Below, piece after piece: positions 7,476 through 16,560 of a DNA stretch of 64,000 bases. Made by a program: the position numbers and the translations under genes. The notes below the pieces were generated by a model. That model ran no database searches and was not told the DNA's origin. It saw nothing but the letters and a program-made list of their open reading frames with translations. This DNA is from Fervidobacterium sp. Lineage in GTDB: Bacteria > Thermotogota > Thermotogae > Thermotogales > Fervidobacteriaceae. Each line of letters starts with the position of its first letter. Position 1 is the first letter of the stretch. Location of the stretch: NCBI GenBank assembly GCA_026419195.1, contig JANZZV010000006.1, positions 1 to 64,000 of the forward strand, in the 5' to 3' direction.

Positions 7476-8045
7476 TCATAGTTCTTCGATTAAAATATTA
7501 TCGTTAGTGTATATGCAAATTTCTCCAGCTATTTTCATTGCTTCTTGGACTATTTTCTTTGCATCAAAGTCAGTGTTTCTTAAAAGGGCGCGAGCTGCCG
7601 CCAATGCATATGGACCACCAGAACCTATTGCCGCTATATCCTCGTCTGGTTGGATTACTTCTCCTGTACCTGATAAGATGAGCAGATGTTCTTTATTGGC
7701 AACAATTAACATAGCTTCTAATCGTCTAAGTGCTCTATCAAGTCTCCAATCCTTAGCTAATTCGATAGCAGCCTTTAAGAGATTGCCGTTCCACTCTCTG
7801 TATTTGTTCTCGAATCTTTCAAGTAGTGTCATAGCATCAGCAACGGCACCAGCAAACCCAGCTAAAACCTGCCCATCCCCAATTTTTCTTACTTTTCTTG
7901 CGTTACCCTTCATTACCGTAGCACCGTACGTTACTTGACCATCTGCAGCCATAACCACTTTTCCATCTTTCTTCACCGCTAAAACGGTTGTTGAATGCCA
8001 TTTACTTTCTTTGTTTGATGTGTAGTTAATCACGTAATTATCCAA
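7476..8045 (-). CDS. hslV: HslV, ATP-dependent protease catalytic subunit
   Basis: 189 residues. After an 18-residue N-terminal extension comes [10 protein letters not shown] and [10 protein letters not shown], the start of the mature HslV fold, so T19 is the expected N-terminal nucleophile after propeptide removal. The later [14 protein letters not shown] is also characteristic. HslV forms a dodecameric peptidase gated by the HslU unfoldase. No hslU is adjacent on either side. The start is TTG, six bases after GAGGTGA; no other start codon lies before the catalytic Thr. It is 25 bases after the Sua5 gene's stop. Confidence 0.93.
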   Translation of the reverse strand: MDNYVINYTSNKESKWHSTTVLAVKKDGKVVMAADGQVTYGATVMKGNARKVRKIGDGQVLAGFAGAVADAMTLLERFENKYREWNGNLLKAAIELAKDWRLDRALRRLEAMLIVANKEHLLILSGTGEVIQPDEDIAAIGSGGPYALAAARALLRNTDFDAKKIVQEAMKIAGEICIYTNDNILIEEL

Positions 8046-8070
8046 TTTAATTCACCTCACAATTTCAATT

Positions 8071-9069
8071 TTAATTTCCAGAGACAGCCTTTTTTATTCT
8101 GTTCATTATCGAGAAGAATATACCATATTCTGGTAGTTTTTCAATAACCCCACGTAAATATATACTTTTATCCAGTTCTCTAAAAGAGCGATAAAGATTC
8201 TGTGCTATGGTGTATGGTTTTTGTAATTCACCTATAACGTACACATTATCTGTATCCAGCAGGTACCTTTCTTTGGTTTCTTTTGTGCACAATATCAAAA
8301 CGTCACTGTTTTTGTAACCAACTAAGTTCTCTGCATTTGTTATTTCAAGACGTTTCTCGGGTGCGTAATGTCTATATTTCATTCCAGGTGCCAATGGTCT
8401 TTCATTGTTTTTAGGTTGATAATATTCTATTTTACCAAAGAGTTCGCTTAGCTCTTCAAGCGTTATCGGACCTGGTCTGAGTACAAGTGGAATATCTCTT
8501 GTCAAATCCAAAATAGTTGACTCTATGCCAAATGAACATTCACCAGCGTCTATTATACATTCAATCAATCCATACAGGTCTTCGATAACTGCTTTAGCAT
8601 CGGTAGGACTTGGTTTGCCTGAACGATTAGCACTTGGTGCTGCAATTGGGCCGGCACATTTTATTAATCTTTGAGCAACGGGGTGTGCTGGAATTCTGAT
8701 TCCTACACTATCAAGACCTGCTGTAACTTCTAATGGAATGATAGGCTTTTTTCTCAATACAAAAGTTATTGGACCTGGTGTTATCTTTTTTACAATTTCC
8801 AAATACTTATCGTCTATGTAAGCAAAATTAACGATTTCATCAACATCTGGAAGGTGCACTATCAGAGGATTATCTGAGGGTCTACCTTTGACTTCAAAAA
8901 TTTTCTTGACGGCTACAGGATTTGTCGCAATAGCACCAAGTCCATAAACAGTTTCAGTTGGGAAGGCAACAAGTCCTCCAGAACAGAGTACGTCACAAGC
9001 ATAGTTTATATCCGATTCGTATACGTCATCCAATTTTATAACGACAGTATCAATAATCCGTTGCATCAT
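8071..9069 (-). CDS. L-threonylcarbamoyladenylate synthase, Sua5 type
   Basis: About 332 residues. The YrdC-like domain comes first, with VAFPTETVYGLGA, KGRPSDNPLIVHL, GIRIPAHP and APSANRSGKPSPT. After it comes the extra Sua5 domain, starting with APGMKYRHYAPE. The enzyme makes threonylcarbamoyl-AMP from threonine, bicarbonate and ATP for the t6A37 modification of ANN-decoding tRNAs. The start overlaps the stop of the phospholipase-like gene (TGATG); two tandem ATG codons make the exact start uncertain by one residue. Confidence 0.92.
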   Translation of the reverse strand: MMQRIIDTVVIKLDDVYESDINYACDVLCSGGLVAFPTETVYGLGAIATNPVAVKKIFEVKGRPSDNPLIVHLPDVDEIVNFAYIDDKYLEIVKKITPGPITFVLRKKPIIPLEVTAGLDSVGIRIPAHPVAQRLIKCAGPIAAPSANRSGKPSPTDAKAVIEDLYGLIECIIDAGECSFGIESTILDLTRDIPLVLRPGPITLEELSELFGKIEYYQPKNNERPLAPGMKYRHYAPEKRLEITNAENLVGYKNSDVLILCTKETKERYLLDTDNVYVIGELQKPYTIAQNLYRSFRELDKSIYLRGVIEKLPEYGIFFSIMNRIKKAVSGN

Positions 9070-9962
9070 CACCACTTCCCATAATATAGCATTTTAAATA
9101 TAGCTTCGTAATTTGAAACAATATTTCTGTCTTTCGTAATCCAGATCATTTCAACGTTTCTATGAAATCCACTTTCGGTGTAGTTTGTTGAACCTGTTAA
9201 AAGAATATTATCCACCAATATAAACTTATGGTGCAACATTTTGCTACTCACAATTTTTGCACTTTCCAATGGAACATTACTTAATCTACTTGTATTGAAC
9301 CATTTATCGGTTATAATTCTCACGTCTACTCCGTTACTTGCTTTGTATTTCAGCACTGCTAGAATGTTTATATCCGAAAAGGCGTAAACACAAACCCAAA
9401 TTCTCCTTCTTGCCTTCAACAATAATTTTACTACATTTTCCTCAACTTTGTCTATTGGAGACACCAGAAAATCGTTAACTTTAATAACAGTACCATTATT
9501 CCAAAGGTTAAGAAAAAAGTCTCTAAACCTGGCTGAATAAGATTGTGGAAAGAACACCAGATCGTTCAAACCTGTTTCAAGTCCACTCATACTAAAATTT
9601 GCAGAGCCAAATATAACACCATGTTCATTTACCATAAACTTTACATGATGTAACCCCTTTGAGAAGTCAGTTTTTGAGGGGAGGTTAAAAACTGGTTTTT
9701 CTGAAATTACTCTCACGTCGACACCTTGTTTTTTCAGTTTTAATAGCTCGTTGGTAATTTCTGGGTGGCTTACATCAAGGGCGGAGACAAAAAGATATTG
9801 AACAGAACTTCTTATGAATTTCAAAACCTCTTTTGTTACTGGACCGTGTTCTGTGAAGTAAACAGCTGTAGCTTGTATTGTTGATATACAGATAAACGAT
9901 GAAAGCACCAAGAATATTAAAAATAGAGTTTTTTTAGGTTTAAGAAGATTAAAAAGATCCAC
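9069..9962 (-). CDS. secreted phospholipase-D-superfamily protein
   Basis: 297 residues with an N-terminal signal peptide or anchor (LKPKKTLFLIFLVLSSFICI). Two PLD repeats are visible. The first has HHVKFMVNEHGVIFGSANFS, in which the expected Asp of HxKx4D is Glu. The second has HHKFILVDNILLTGSTNYT, fully canonical. Family members cleave phosphodiester bonds of lipids or nucleic acids. The location suggests an envelope or external role. Start is GTG, six bases after AGGGTGA. It lies 28 bases after the ABC-2 permease and overlaps Sua5, so it may belong to the same transcript. Confidence 0.85.
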   Translation of the reverse strand: MDLFNLLKPKKTLFLIFLVLSSFICISTIQATAVYFTEHGPVTKEVLKFIRSSVQYLFVSALDVSHPEITNELLKLKKQGVDVRVISEKPVFNLPSKTDFSKGLHHVKFMVNEHGVIFGSANFSMSGLETGLNDLVFFPQSYSARFRDFFLNLWNNGTVIKVNDFLVSPIDKVEENVVKLLLKARRRIWVCVYAFSDINILAVLKYKASNGVDVRIITDKWFNTSRLSNVPLESAKIVSSKMLHHKFILVDNILLTGSTNYTESGFHRNVEMIWITKDRNIVSNYEAIFKMLYYGKW

Positions 9963-9990
9963 AAGTGTTCACCCTAAGGTATATGTTTTT

Positions 9991-11094
9991 TCATTCTTTC
10001 TGAAGCTTTTTTGCTCTAGAGGCAATTATTAAACAAGAAACTAAGATATAAATTAATGGTATCAAAATATGGCCGGATTCAAAAGAATTAAGCATTCTTA
10101 CACCTCTCATACTGTCTACAGTGTAAGTAATAGGCATGAGTCTTGCAAGATTTTGTATAATTGGATGTGTGAATCTTAACGGTATATAAAATCCTCCGAT
10201 AAACATTTGAACCTGGAAAAACACCTGTTGAAAAGCAAAAAGATTCGATGCTTTTTTTATAAATGTCATCAGTGCAAGTACAAATGATATCATAACAGCC
10301 GAAGATAAAAATAAATTAAATATAACACTTGGCAAATAACCAATAACATCGACACCTTTAAGGTATGCAACTATTGAAAGAATAAAAACACCAATGAAAA
10401 GTTCTATCACATTAACGATGGCACTTAGAACGTAAACCCAAACAATGTTGACGGGTGTTACCAAAAATCTCCTAATTAGTTTTCCTCGATGAAAATATTC
10501 AAGCTCATTCATAAAACCAAAAAGAAATGTCGAAAGTATAGCCATACCAATAACACCAGGATATATAAAATTATTATAATCGTATTTGTTATCGGCTAAA
10601 ATGTGTTCTTCAAGTTGAACACTCTCAAGAACATCTAAGGATTCAAATATGCCTTTAACTATATTTTTAGCAAGCTTTGAGCTATCTCTTTGCGGAACGT
10701 AATAAATCTCAATCGGTATTTTTTTCAGTAATTTTGTACGTTTTAGTAATAAGGCAGTAGTATAACGGGAATCAAAACTTTCTGGTAGTTTAATAACCAA
10801 ATCTATGTCACCTTTCTCAAGTTTCTTTACATAGTTTTCCAATTGATTGGTTTCATTTTGAATGTTCACAAACTCGACTTTGAACTGTTTAATTTTTTCA
10901 AACACTTTATGTAACGTATTGCTATAACCTATGATGTTTATTTTCATCTCCACGTTTTCTTCAATATTACCAAATATTGTTGTAAGTATGAGAAATAGGA
11001 TAACAGGAAATATGGTCAACCAAAAAACAGATTCCTTCGATCTGATAAAAAGTACCTTGAAAAGCGGATCAAATAACGCAAAAATTTTATTCAC
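9991..11094 (-). CDS. ABC-2 type exporter permease
   Basis: About 367 residues with the ABC-2 layout: one membrane helix near the N-terminus (SVFWLTIFPVILFLIL), a large external loop of about 140 residues, then five to six helices. GGFYIPLRF and LARLMPITYTVDSMRG are typical of the family's C-terminal half. I start at a GTG preceded by a GGGGGA ribosome site; a TTG at 11118, overlapping the upstream ATPase, is the alternative. With the ATPase and the second permease it would make a heterodimeric exporter. The substrate is unknown. Confidence 0.85.
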   Translation of the reverse strand: MNKIFALFDPLFKVLFIRSKESVFWLTIFPVILFLILTTIFGNIEENVEMKINIIGYSNTLHKVFEKIKQFKVEFVNIQNETNQLENYVKKLEKGDIDLVIKLPESFDSRYTTALLLKRTKLLKKIPIEIYYVPQRDSSKLAKNIVKGIFESLDVLESVQLEEHILADNKYDYNNFIYPGVIGMAILSTFLFGFMNELEYFHRGKLIRRFLVTPVNIVWVYVLSAIVNVIELFIGVFILSIVAYLKGVDVIGYLPSVIFNLFLSSAVMISFVLALMTFIKKASNLFAFQQVFFQVQMFIGGFYIPLRFTHPIIQNLARLMPITYTVDSMRGVRMLNSFESGHILIPLIYILVSCLIIASRAKKLQKE

Positions 11095-11110
11095 TTCAAT
11101 CCCCCGATTC

Positions 11111-12016
11111 TTATTCAATTTTTCTTCCGGTTAGCTTTAGGAAAACATCTTCAAGTGTTGGATGACGAACAACAAAATTGTATACCCCATTTTTAAGCAG
11201 CAATTCTATCGTTTTTACAGAATCCGAAACGTACACATAAGCGTATTCACCTGCGATTATGACTTCTTGTTCAAATTCATAATTATTCTCAAAAATAGCA
11301 GCATATTCTTTTGGAAATTCAATTATAGAGTTTAAACCCGAGGAGACAATAAGCTCATACGGTGAGCCACTTGCTATAATTTTACCATGGTCCATTATGT
11401 AAACTTTGTCTGAAAGTTGGTGGGCTTCGTCCATATAATGTGTGGTCAATACTATAGATTTTCCAAGATCTTTAAACCGCAAGATAATGTCCCACAAGTG
11501 TCTACGTGCATGTGGATCTAAACCAACTGTTGGCTCATCAAGAAAAATTATGTCTGGGTCATTTACAAAAGCCAGAGCAACGGCAAGCCTTTGTCTTTGT
11601 CCACCCGAAAGTTGTTTAACAAGTGCTTTCTTTTTGTCTGACAACTCGAATAAATCGAGAACCTCTTGAATCGGTAATTTTCTAGAGTAGAGGGAAGTAA
11701 ACAATTTCAAAGTTTCAATTACGGTCAAATCTTCAAAAAGAAAGTTCTCTTGAAAACATACTCCTATTCTATCTTTTACGTGTTTGTTTAAAGTATCGAA
11801 CTTTCCAAAGTATGTTATTTCTCCATCATCTTTTTGTCTAAGTCCCTCGATAATTTCAATAGTGGTTGTCTTGCCAGCACCGTTTGGTCCAAGTATTGAG
11901 ATAATTTGTCCTGGAAAGAGTTCGAAAGAGATACCATCTACAGCTTTAACTGAAGAATAGTATTTTTTCAAATTTGTTACCTGTAACACGGGAACTAATT
12001 GAGATTCACTCTTCAA
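11111..12016 (-). CDS. ABC-2 exporter ATP-binding protein
   Basis: About 301 residues of the DrrA/CcmA-like export ATPase type. Walker A GPNGAGKTT, Q-loop CFQENFLFEDLTV, signature LSGGQRQR, Walker B IIFLDEPTVGLDPHARR and H-loop TTHYMDEAHQLSD are all intact. The C-terminal 80 residues form the accessory domain usual in exporters, ending in HPTLEDVFLKLTGRKIE. The likely start is TTG six bases after GAGGTG; a GTG three codons earlier overlaps that ribosome site. It sits between the two permease genes. Confidence 0.9.
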   Translation of the reverse strand: MKSESQLVPVLQVTNLKKYYSSVKAVDGISFELFPGQIISILGPNGAGKTTTIEIIEGLRQKDDGEITYFGKFDTLNKHVKDRIGVCFQENFLFEDLTVIETLKLFTSLYSRKLPIQEVLDLFELSDKKKALVKQLSGGQRQRLAVALAFVNDPDIIFLDEPTVGLDPHARRHLWDIILRFKDLGKSIVLTTHYMDEAHQLSDKVYIMDHGKIIASGSPYELIVSSGLNSIIEFPKEYAAIFENNYEFEQEVIIAGEYAYVYVSDSVKTIELLLKNGVYNFVVRHPTLEDVFLKLTGRKIE

Positions 12017-12074
12017 AGATGCCACCTCACAGTTTTTTAAAATAAATTAAAGTTTACATTTTAGTAGTAAAAAA

Positions 12075-13076
12075 TCAGACAGAAGGTTTTAAAAATTTTT
12101 TCGTTGCATACGCACCGAGTAGTAGACCAGAAACTATAAAAAGCACATTAAGTGAGAAAAAATTAATGTTGCTTATCGATTCTATCCCGTAAACTTTCTG
12201 GAAGAGTATGTGAACGTATCTTGGTGGCATGAGGTAAGAAAGAATTCTAAGAGACGTAGGCAAGAACGAGATTGGAAAATACACACCTGAGAAAAATATG
12301 AAAATTGTATAAAGAAGTGAAGATATACTTTGAGCTGACTTTGCAAATAACAAACTCAATAGTACTCCGATAGATAAATTAAGCATGACAGCAGATATTA
12401 CAACCATTAAAAACAAAGGTAGATGATCGAATTTAACAAATAAATCTACCTTGTAGACAATTTTTGAAAGAAAGAGAATCAATATAGATGAAATAAGCCC
12501 AGTTAAAATTTGCGCACCCGAGCAGCTTAGTAAGAGAACCAATGAATTGACAGGTGTGGTTGCAAAACGCTTAAAAAGTCCATATCTGACGTAATTGGAA
12601 AATATACTTACACCTGCGTTCATACCAATAGAAAGCAAAGATATTGCCATTACTCCTATCATTATGTATTCAAGTTCATTCAGCTCTCTACGAAATTTCA
12701 CAGACCTGTCCGTTATATCAAACACGCTACTTGTAGATTTTGCACTTAAGTATTTGTTTCTAAATAAAAATAACTCTGGTTCAGATTGTGAGATTGTGTT
12801 CAAATAATAAATATCTATCTTGCCATTTTTCGCAATAACAACAATATCTGCTTTCATTTTTTTTATGTCTTGCAAACCATATGGCTCTTGGCTGAGCTTA
12901 GTCCATGATTTATTCTCCATGTAAAGTTCTCTATCTGAATAATATAACACTTTTGAACCGCTACCCTCCGTTCCAAAAATAGACCCAAATAAAAGCATAA
13001 AAACAATCGGAAGAATCAGATTGAGAACTAATGTAAACTTGTTTCTAAAATTCATGACAAGAAATGAATAAAACAA
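12075..13076 (-). CDS. ABC-2 type exporter permease
   Basis: 333 residues with the same plan as the other permease: an N-terminal helix (LVLNLILPIVFMLLFGSIFG), an external loop of about 100 residues, then about five helices including FFSGVYFPISFLPTSLRILSY. It resembles but is clearly not a copy of the permease downstream, so the pair probably makes a heterodimer with one shared ATPase. Start is TTG ten bases after AAAGGAG. It is 30 bases downstream of the large SLH gene. Confidence 0.85.
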   Translation of the reverse strand: MFYSFLVMNFRNKFTLVLNLILPIVFMLLFGSIFGTEGSGSKVLYYSDRELYMENKSWTKLSQEPYGLQDIKKMKADIVVIAKNGKIDIYYLNTISQSEPELFLFRNKYLSAKSTSSVFDITDRSVKFRRELNELEYIMIGVMAISLLSIGMNAGVSIFSNYVRYGLFKRFATTPVNSLVLLLSCSGAQILTGLISSILILFLSKIVYKVDLFVKFDHLPLFLMVVISAVMLNLSIGVLLSLLFAKSAQSISSLLYTIFIFFSGVYFPISFLPTSLRILSYLMPPRYVHILFQKVYGIESISNINFFSLNVLFIVSGLLLGAYATKKFLKPSV

Positions 13077-13106
13077 TATTCATCGACTCCTTTCAGATAA
13101 GTTATC

Positions 13107-16100
13107 TCATTTAAAGATTCCAACAAGAGCAATTATAATTGCTATAATACTTATTAGTATCAAAATATTTTGTGTACTTTGCATTCTTGCACGTTCTTGG
13201 CTTGATTTTTCAAGTTCTTGTTCCAAATACTTTGTTTTCTCTTCAAGCATTTTGATTCTATTAGCAGTTGTAGAAGCTTCATCTTTGTAGGATACTATGT
13301 GCAGATTTATAGTGTTATTCGATTTTTCTATTTGTTGTTCCAAGTTTTGGGTTTTTTCCTCGAGTGTCTTGATACGATCTGTGGCACTCGATAATTCTCC
13401 TCTGTATGAAACTAAGGTATTGTTTGTTTTTTCTACCTGTTGCTCTAAGTTTTGGGTTCTATTTTCAAAACTGTCTTCAAGTGTCTTAATGCGATTCAAA
13501 ATGTTTGATACCTCTTCTTTGTACGAAACTAAATTGTTGTTCGATTTTCGTATTTGTTCTTCCAAGTTTTTGGTTTTATCTTCAAGCGCCTGAATACGAT
13601 TTAAAATACTCAGCACTTCTGCTTTGTAAGAGGATAATGTGTCATTTGATTTTTCTATTTGCTTTTCTGAATTTTCAACTTTTTCTTCGAGAGCTCTGAT
13701 TTTGTTTAGAATGGCAGATAAATCTTCTTTGTAAGTGATTGCTAAGTTTTTTAGGTTGATGTCCTGCTCTTTGAAACTGGTAGTTAAAACATTTGTTTTT
13801 TGTTCAAGTGTTTCTATAATTTTTGAATTGTTGTCTTGTAGGTTCAAAAGTTGCTGGATTGAATTTTCCAAATCTTTCTTCAATATGGACAATTTTTCGT
13901 TAAGCGAATCAAACTGTGTTCCTGAATGTTGCTGTAAATCGTTTAGTTGCTGTAGGTATCTTGCGTTTTCACTCTCAATTTCGTCAACTTTCATGGTAAG
14001 AATTTTTTCAAGTCTCTGGATTTCATTCGGAATTTTTTCAGAAAAGTAAGAGGTTTGAAGTTCCTTTACCTTAGTTATTTCCGATTCGAGAAAAATTGTC
14101 TTTTCCATAAGCTGTGTTAGGATATTTCTTAATTGCTCCAGATCCTTGTTTGGATACGAAAATTCATTAGTTTTTTTCTCTAAAGTGTAAAGCCTATTTT
14201 CCAATTCAGAGTTACGGATTTCAAGTTGGTTCAACTTATTCCTAATCTCTTTTTCTAAAGGAAGCGAGCTGAGTGTTTCTTCGGAAGTCTGATAGGTTTT
14301 GGCCAAACTGTCAAGTCTTTCTGCGATGAACTTGACTTCACTTTTTAAGCTATCTATATTTTTCATGAGATCTTCATTTAAGGCGTAACTTTTATTACTA
14401 ATACCTTCAATTTTTGCATTAATTTCTTCGAGTTTAATTTTCAAGTTTTCTTTTTCAATTGTTGAAAGTTTGTTTTCTAAATTATCAGACTTATCTTTCA
14501 AAGACTTCATAGATATCTTGATATTTTCTAAGTCGCGGAGAAGCTCGTTTTGTTTATTTTGTAAATCATTTATTACCTTTTCGTATTTTATAGAGTTATC
14601 AGTCTGTAAATTTCCAGCTTCCTTTACCATCTTTTCCAAGTCTAACAACATTGAAAGTATTTTTTGAACATTTTGGTTTGTAGAATTAAGCTGAGATGTT
14701 GTAACTCTTTTTTGAACTTCTTCTTCAAGTTTTTTTACTTTGCCTTTTAAATCCGTTACATCTGCTTCTAAAAGAGTCAAAGCTGTGCTCTGTGATATTT
14801 TTGATGTCTCATTGATCAGGTTATTCAACTTTTCATTAATTGAATCTATCTTCTTTGAAAGATTTTGGGTGTATTGCGATAGTTCGGATATCTGTTTGTT
14901 CTTATCTTCCACGTTTTTAATCAACTCGCTTATATAAGATTCATCAATTTGAGCAAATTTTAACTGACTAAGTACTTCTTTCAAGGCTTCGAATTCTTTT
15001 CTTATCTGTTGTATATCATTTTTTGTGGAAGTTTCATTAATATTTGCGACCATCGTTTCTAAGTTCCTAAGTTTTGAGTTTATACTCTCGATTTCTTTTT
15101 CCAGTTGGCTTATTTGCTCGACAGATTCTAATACCATCAAAAACTCAGCAGATGAGTATATTTTTTCTCTCACTTGTTCAACCAATTTCTCTATATCTAA
15201 AATCACTGTTTGATTCTTAGACTTGTCGTCGTATGATTTCTCGGGTTCGTTTTTTCGACTTTCGGAAAGGAGTTTGTCTAATTTTACTTTAAGCTCTTCA
15301 ATCTTTATTTCCAAGTCACTATCTTTGTCTATCAAAGTGCTGCTTAGGGTTCGTACACGTTCTAAATCCGATTCGATTTTCTTTATTTTATCTGCGTGTT
15401 CATTTGTTATGGTAGTAACATTGTAAAGATTCTTAAGTTCAATTCTTAGGTTATCTAAGATACTGAAAACGCTGCTGATTTTTTTCTCCATTTCTGCTAA
15501 ACCACTATCTTCGTACGAACTTAGACTTATTTTTTTAAGGTTATCAATTTCCCCTTTAAGTTTGTTCACTTCGCTTTTTATTTCATTCAATTGTTCTTGA
15601 AGAGTTTTCACATATCTAAGTTGATCTGTTAAACTATCAATCTTTGCGTTTATTGATTTTATCTCTTCGTTATAACTCAGAGCAATAGCCTTTTCTTCAA
15701 CAACGTTGGTAGGAAAACCTGCCAAATTGCTGGTCTGTATAGAATTTAAAATTTCCTGGTATTTATCTTCCAATAGTTTCATCTTTTTTCTAAGTTCTTC
15801 ATCAGTACTTATCAATGATTGTATTTCGCTTTTCAGTAACAATACATTCCTGTTCAACGCCTCTTCGACGCCTTTTACCTTTGCCTCAATGTTTGTGAAA
15901 AGTAACGAAGACTGTTGGTAGTTGTTCTCTATCTCTTTAACTTTGTTCATTAGTGATGAATACTTTGAGTTCAAGCTTTCTACGAGAGATTTAAGGCTGT
16001 CATAGTTCTTCTTTCCTTCGTTTACATCTCCAGCAATTTTGTCAGTTCTACTGCTTAAATTATTTATATCGTTAGTAAGTTTTTTAACATCTTTTGAGAG

Positions 16101-16499
16101 TGATTCAATATAAGCTTTTAAAGAATTAATTTCCGAAGAAAGCTCTTTAATCTGAGAATCGAAAGTAGTAGAGGGTGTTTGGGATGGTAATTTTGAAGAA
16201 AGTTGGCCAGCCATTTTTGCTTCGAGACTTTCTATTTTGCTTTTTAGCTCGTTTACTTTGATGTCAAAGGAGTAGTAAAGTCTGTACATTAAAAGTGCAA
16301 CTTGAAATCTTGTTGTTGCTTCGTTACCTCTGTAAGTACCATCTGGAAATCCACTTACTATGCCAAGCCTTGTTAAGAATTCTACAGCTTCGTATGCCCA
16401 ATGAGATTGTGGCACGTCTTTGTAAGTATCAGCATAAGATGAGTTTGAAGTAAATACCAGAATTAAACCAACACAAATAATTATAAGCGCTTTTTTCAT
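13107..16499 (-). CDS. giant SLH-domain coiled-coil envelope protein (Omp-alpha-like)
   Basis: 1130 residues. A signal peptide (about 1-23, cleavage near SYADTYKD) is followed by one SLH domain (about 24-85) containing DVPQSHWAYEAVEFLTRLG and SGFPDGTYRGNEATTRFQ. About 1000 residues of almost unbroken heptad coiled coil come next, with very few Gly or Pro. A single membrane helix at about 1108-1127 closes the protein. Omp-alpha of Thermotoga has this architecture and spans the space between the cell body and the toga, with SLH on the wall side and the C-terminal anchor in the outer membrane. This copy is far longer than the usual 400 residues. The C-terminal part contains 35-39 residue tandem repeats. 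GGGGGG precedes the ATG and an extended -10 promoter lies just upstream. Confidence 0.92.
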   Translation of the reverse strand: MKKALIIICVGLILVFTSNSSYADTYKDVPQSHWAYEAVEFLTRLGIVSGFPDGTYRGNEATTRFQVALLMYRLYYSFDIKVNELKSKIESLEAKMAGQLSSKLPSQTPSTTFDSQIKELSSEINSLKAYIESLSKDVKKLTNDINNLSSRTDKIAGDVNEGKKNYDSLKSLVESLNSKYSSLMNKVKEIENNYQQSSLLFTNIEAKVKGVEEALNRNVLLLKSEIQSLISTDEELRKKMKLLEDKYQEILNSIQTSNLAGFPTNVVEEKAIALSYNEEIKSINAKIDSLTDQLRYVKTLQEQLNEIKSEVNKLKGEIDNLKKISLSSYEDSGLAEMEKKISSVFSILDNLRIELKNLYNVTTITNEHADKIKKIESDLERVRTLSSTLIDKDSDLEIKIEELKVKLDKLLSESRKNEPEKSYDDKSKNQTVILDIEKLVEQVREKIYSSAEFLMVLESVEQISQLEKEIESINSKLRNLETMVANINETSTKNDIQQIRKEFEALKEVLSQLKFAQIDESYISELIKNVEDKNKQISELSQYTQNLSKKIDSINEKLNNLINETSKISQSTALTLLEADVTDLKGKVKKLEEEVQKRVTTSQLNSTNQNVQKILSMLLDLEKMVKEAGNLQTDNSIKYEKVINDLQNKQNELLRDLENIKISMKSLKDKSDNLENKLSTIEKENLKIKLEEINAKIEGISNKSYALNEDLMKNIDSLKSEVKFIAERLDSLAKTYQTSEETLSSLPLEKEIRNKLNQLEIRNSELENRLYTLEKKTNEFSYPNKDLEQLRNILTQLMEKTIFLESEITKVKELQTSYFSEKIPNEIQRLEKILTMKVDEIESENARYLQQLNDLQQHSGTQFDSLNEKLSILKKDLENSIQQLLNLQDNNSKIIETLEQKTNVLTTSFKEQDINLKNLAITYKEDLSAILNKIRALEEKVENSEKQIEKSNDTLSSYKAEVLSILNRIQALEDKTKNLEEQIRKSNNNLVSYKEEVSNILNRIKTLEDSFENRTQNLEQQVEKTNNTLVSYRGELSSATDRIKTLEEKTQNLEQQIEKSNNTINLHIVSYKDEASTTANRIKMLEEKTKYLEQELEKSSQERARMQSTQNILILISIIAIIIALVGIFK
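13195..13737 (-). repeat. tandem 35-39 residue coiled-coil repeats in the SLH protein
   Basis: Five successive units begin with TYKEDLSAIL, SYKAEVLSIL, SYKEEVSNIL, SYRGELSSAT and SYKDEASTTA. Each continues with a NRI-ALE or DRIKTLE core and an LEQQIEKSNNT-type end. Unit spacing is about 105 bases (35 residues, five heptads) in two cases and about 117 bases (39 residues) in two, so the longer units add a four-residue stutter. Internal duplication by recombination is the likely origin. Confidence 0.8.
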
Positions 16500-16535
16500 G
16501 TTGCTCCCCCCTGCGAATTTTTTTATTCATACTCT

Positions 16536-16544
16536 ATTATACCA
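16536..16544 (-). promoter_or_regulatory. extended -10 promoter for the giant SLH gene
   Basis: On the minus strand TGG-TATAAT (TATAAT at 16541-16536) lies about 37 bases before the start codon. No good -35 hexamer is visible 17 bases upstream, which fits an extended -10 promoter. Confidence 0.6.
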
Positions 16545-16560
16545 GAACACCTCTAATTCA

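Noticed and set aside
7336-7938. 200-codon plus-strand open frame
   Set aside because: It is the complement of hslV, whose catalytic motifs are clear on the minus strand.
14100-16000. Long plus-strand open frames opposite the giant SLH gene
   Set aside because: Coiled-coil codon patterns on one strand leave few stops on the other; the Ser/Phe-rich translations have no motifs.
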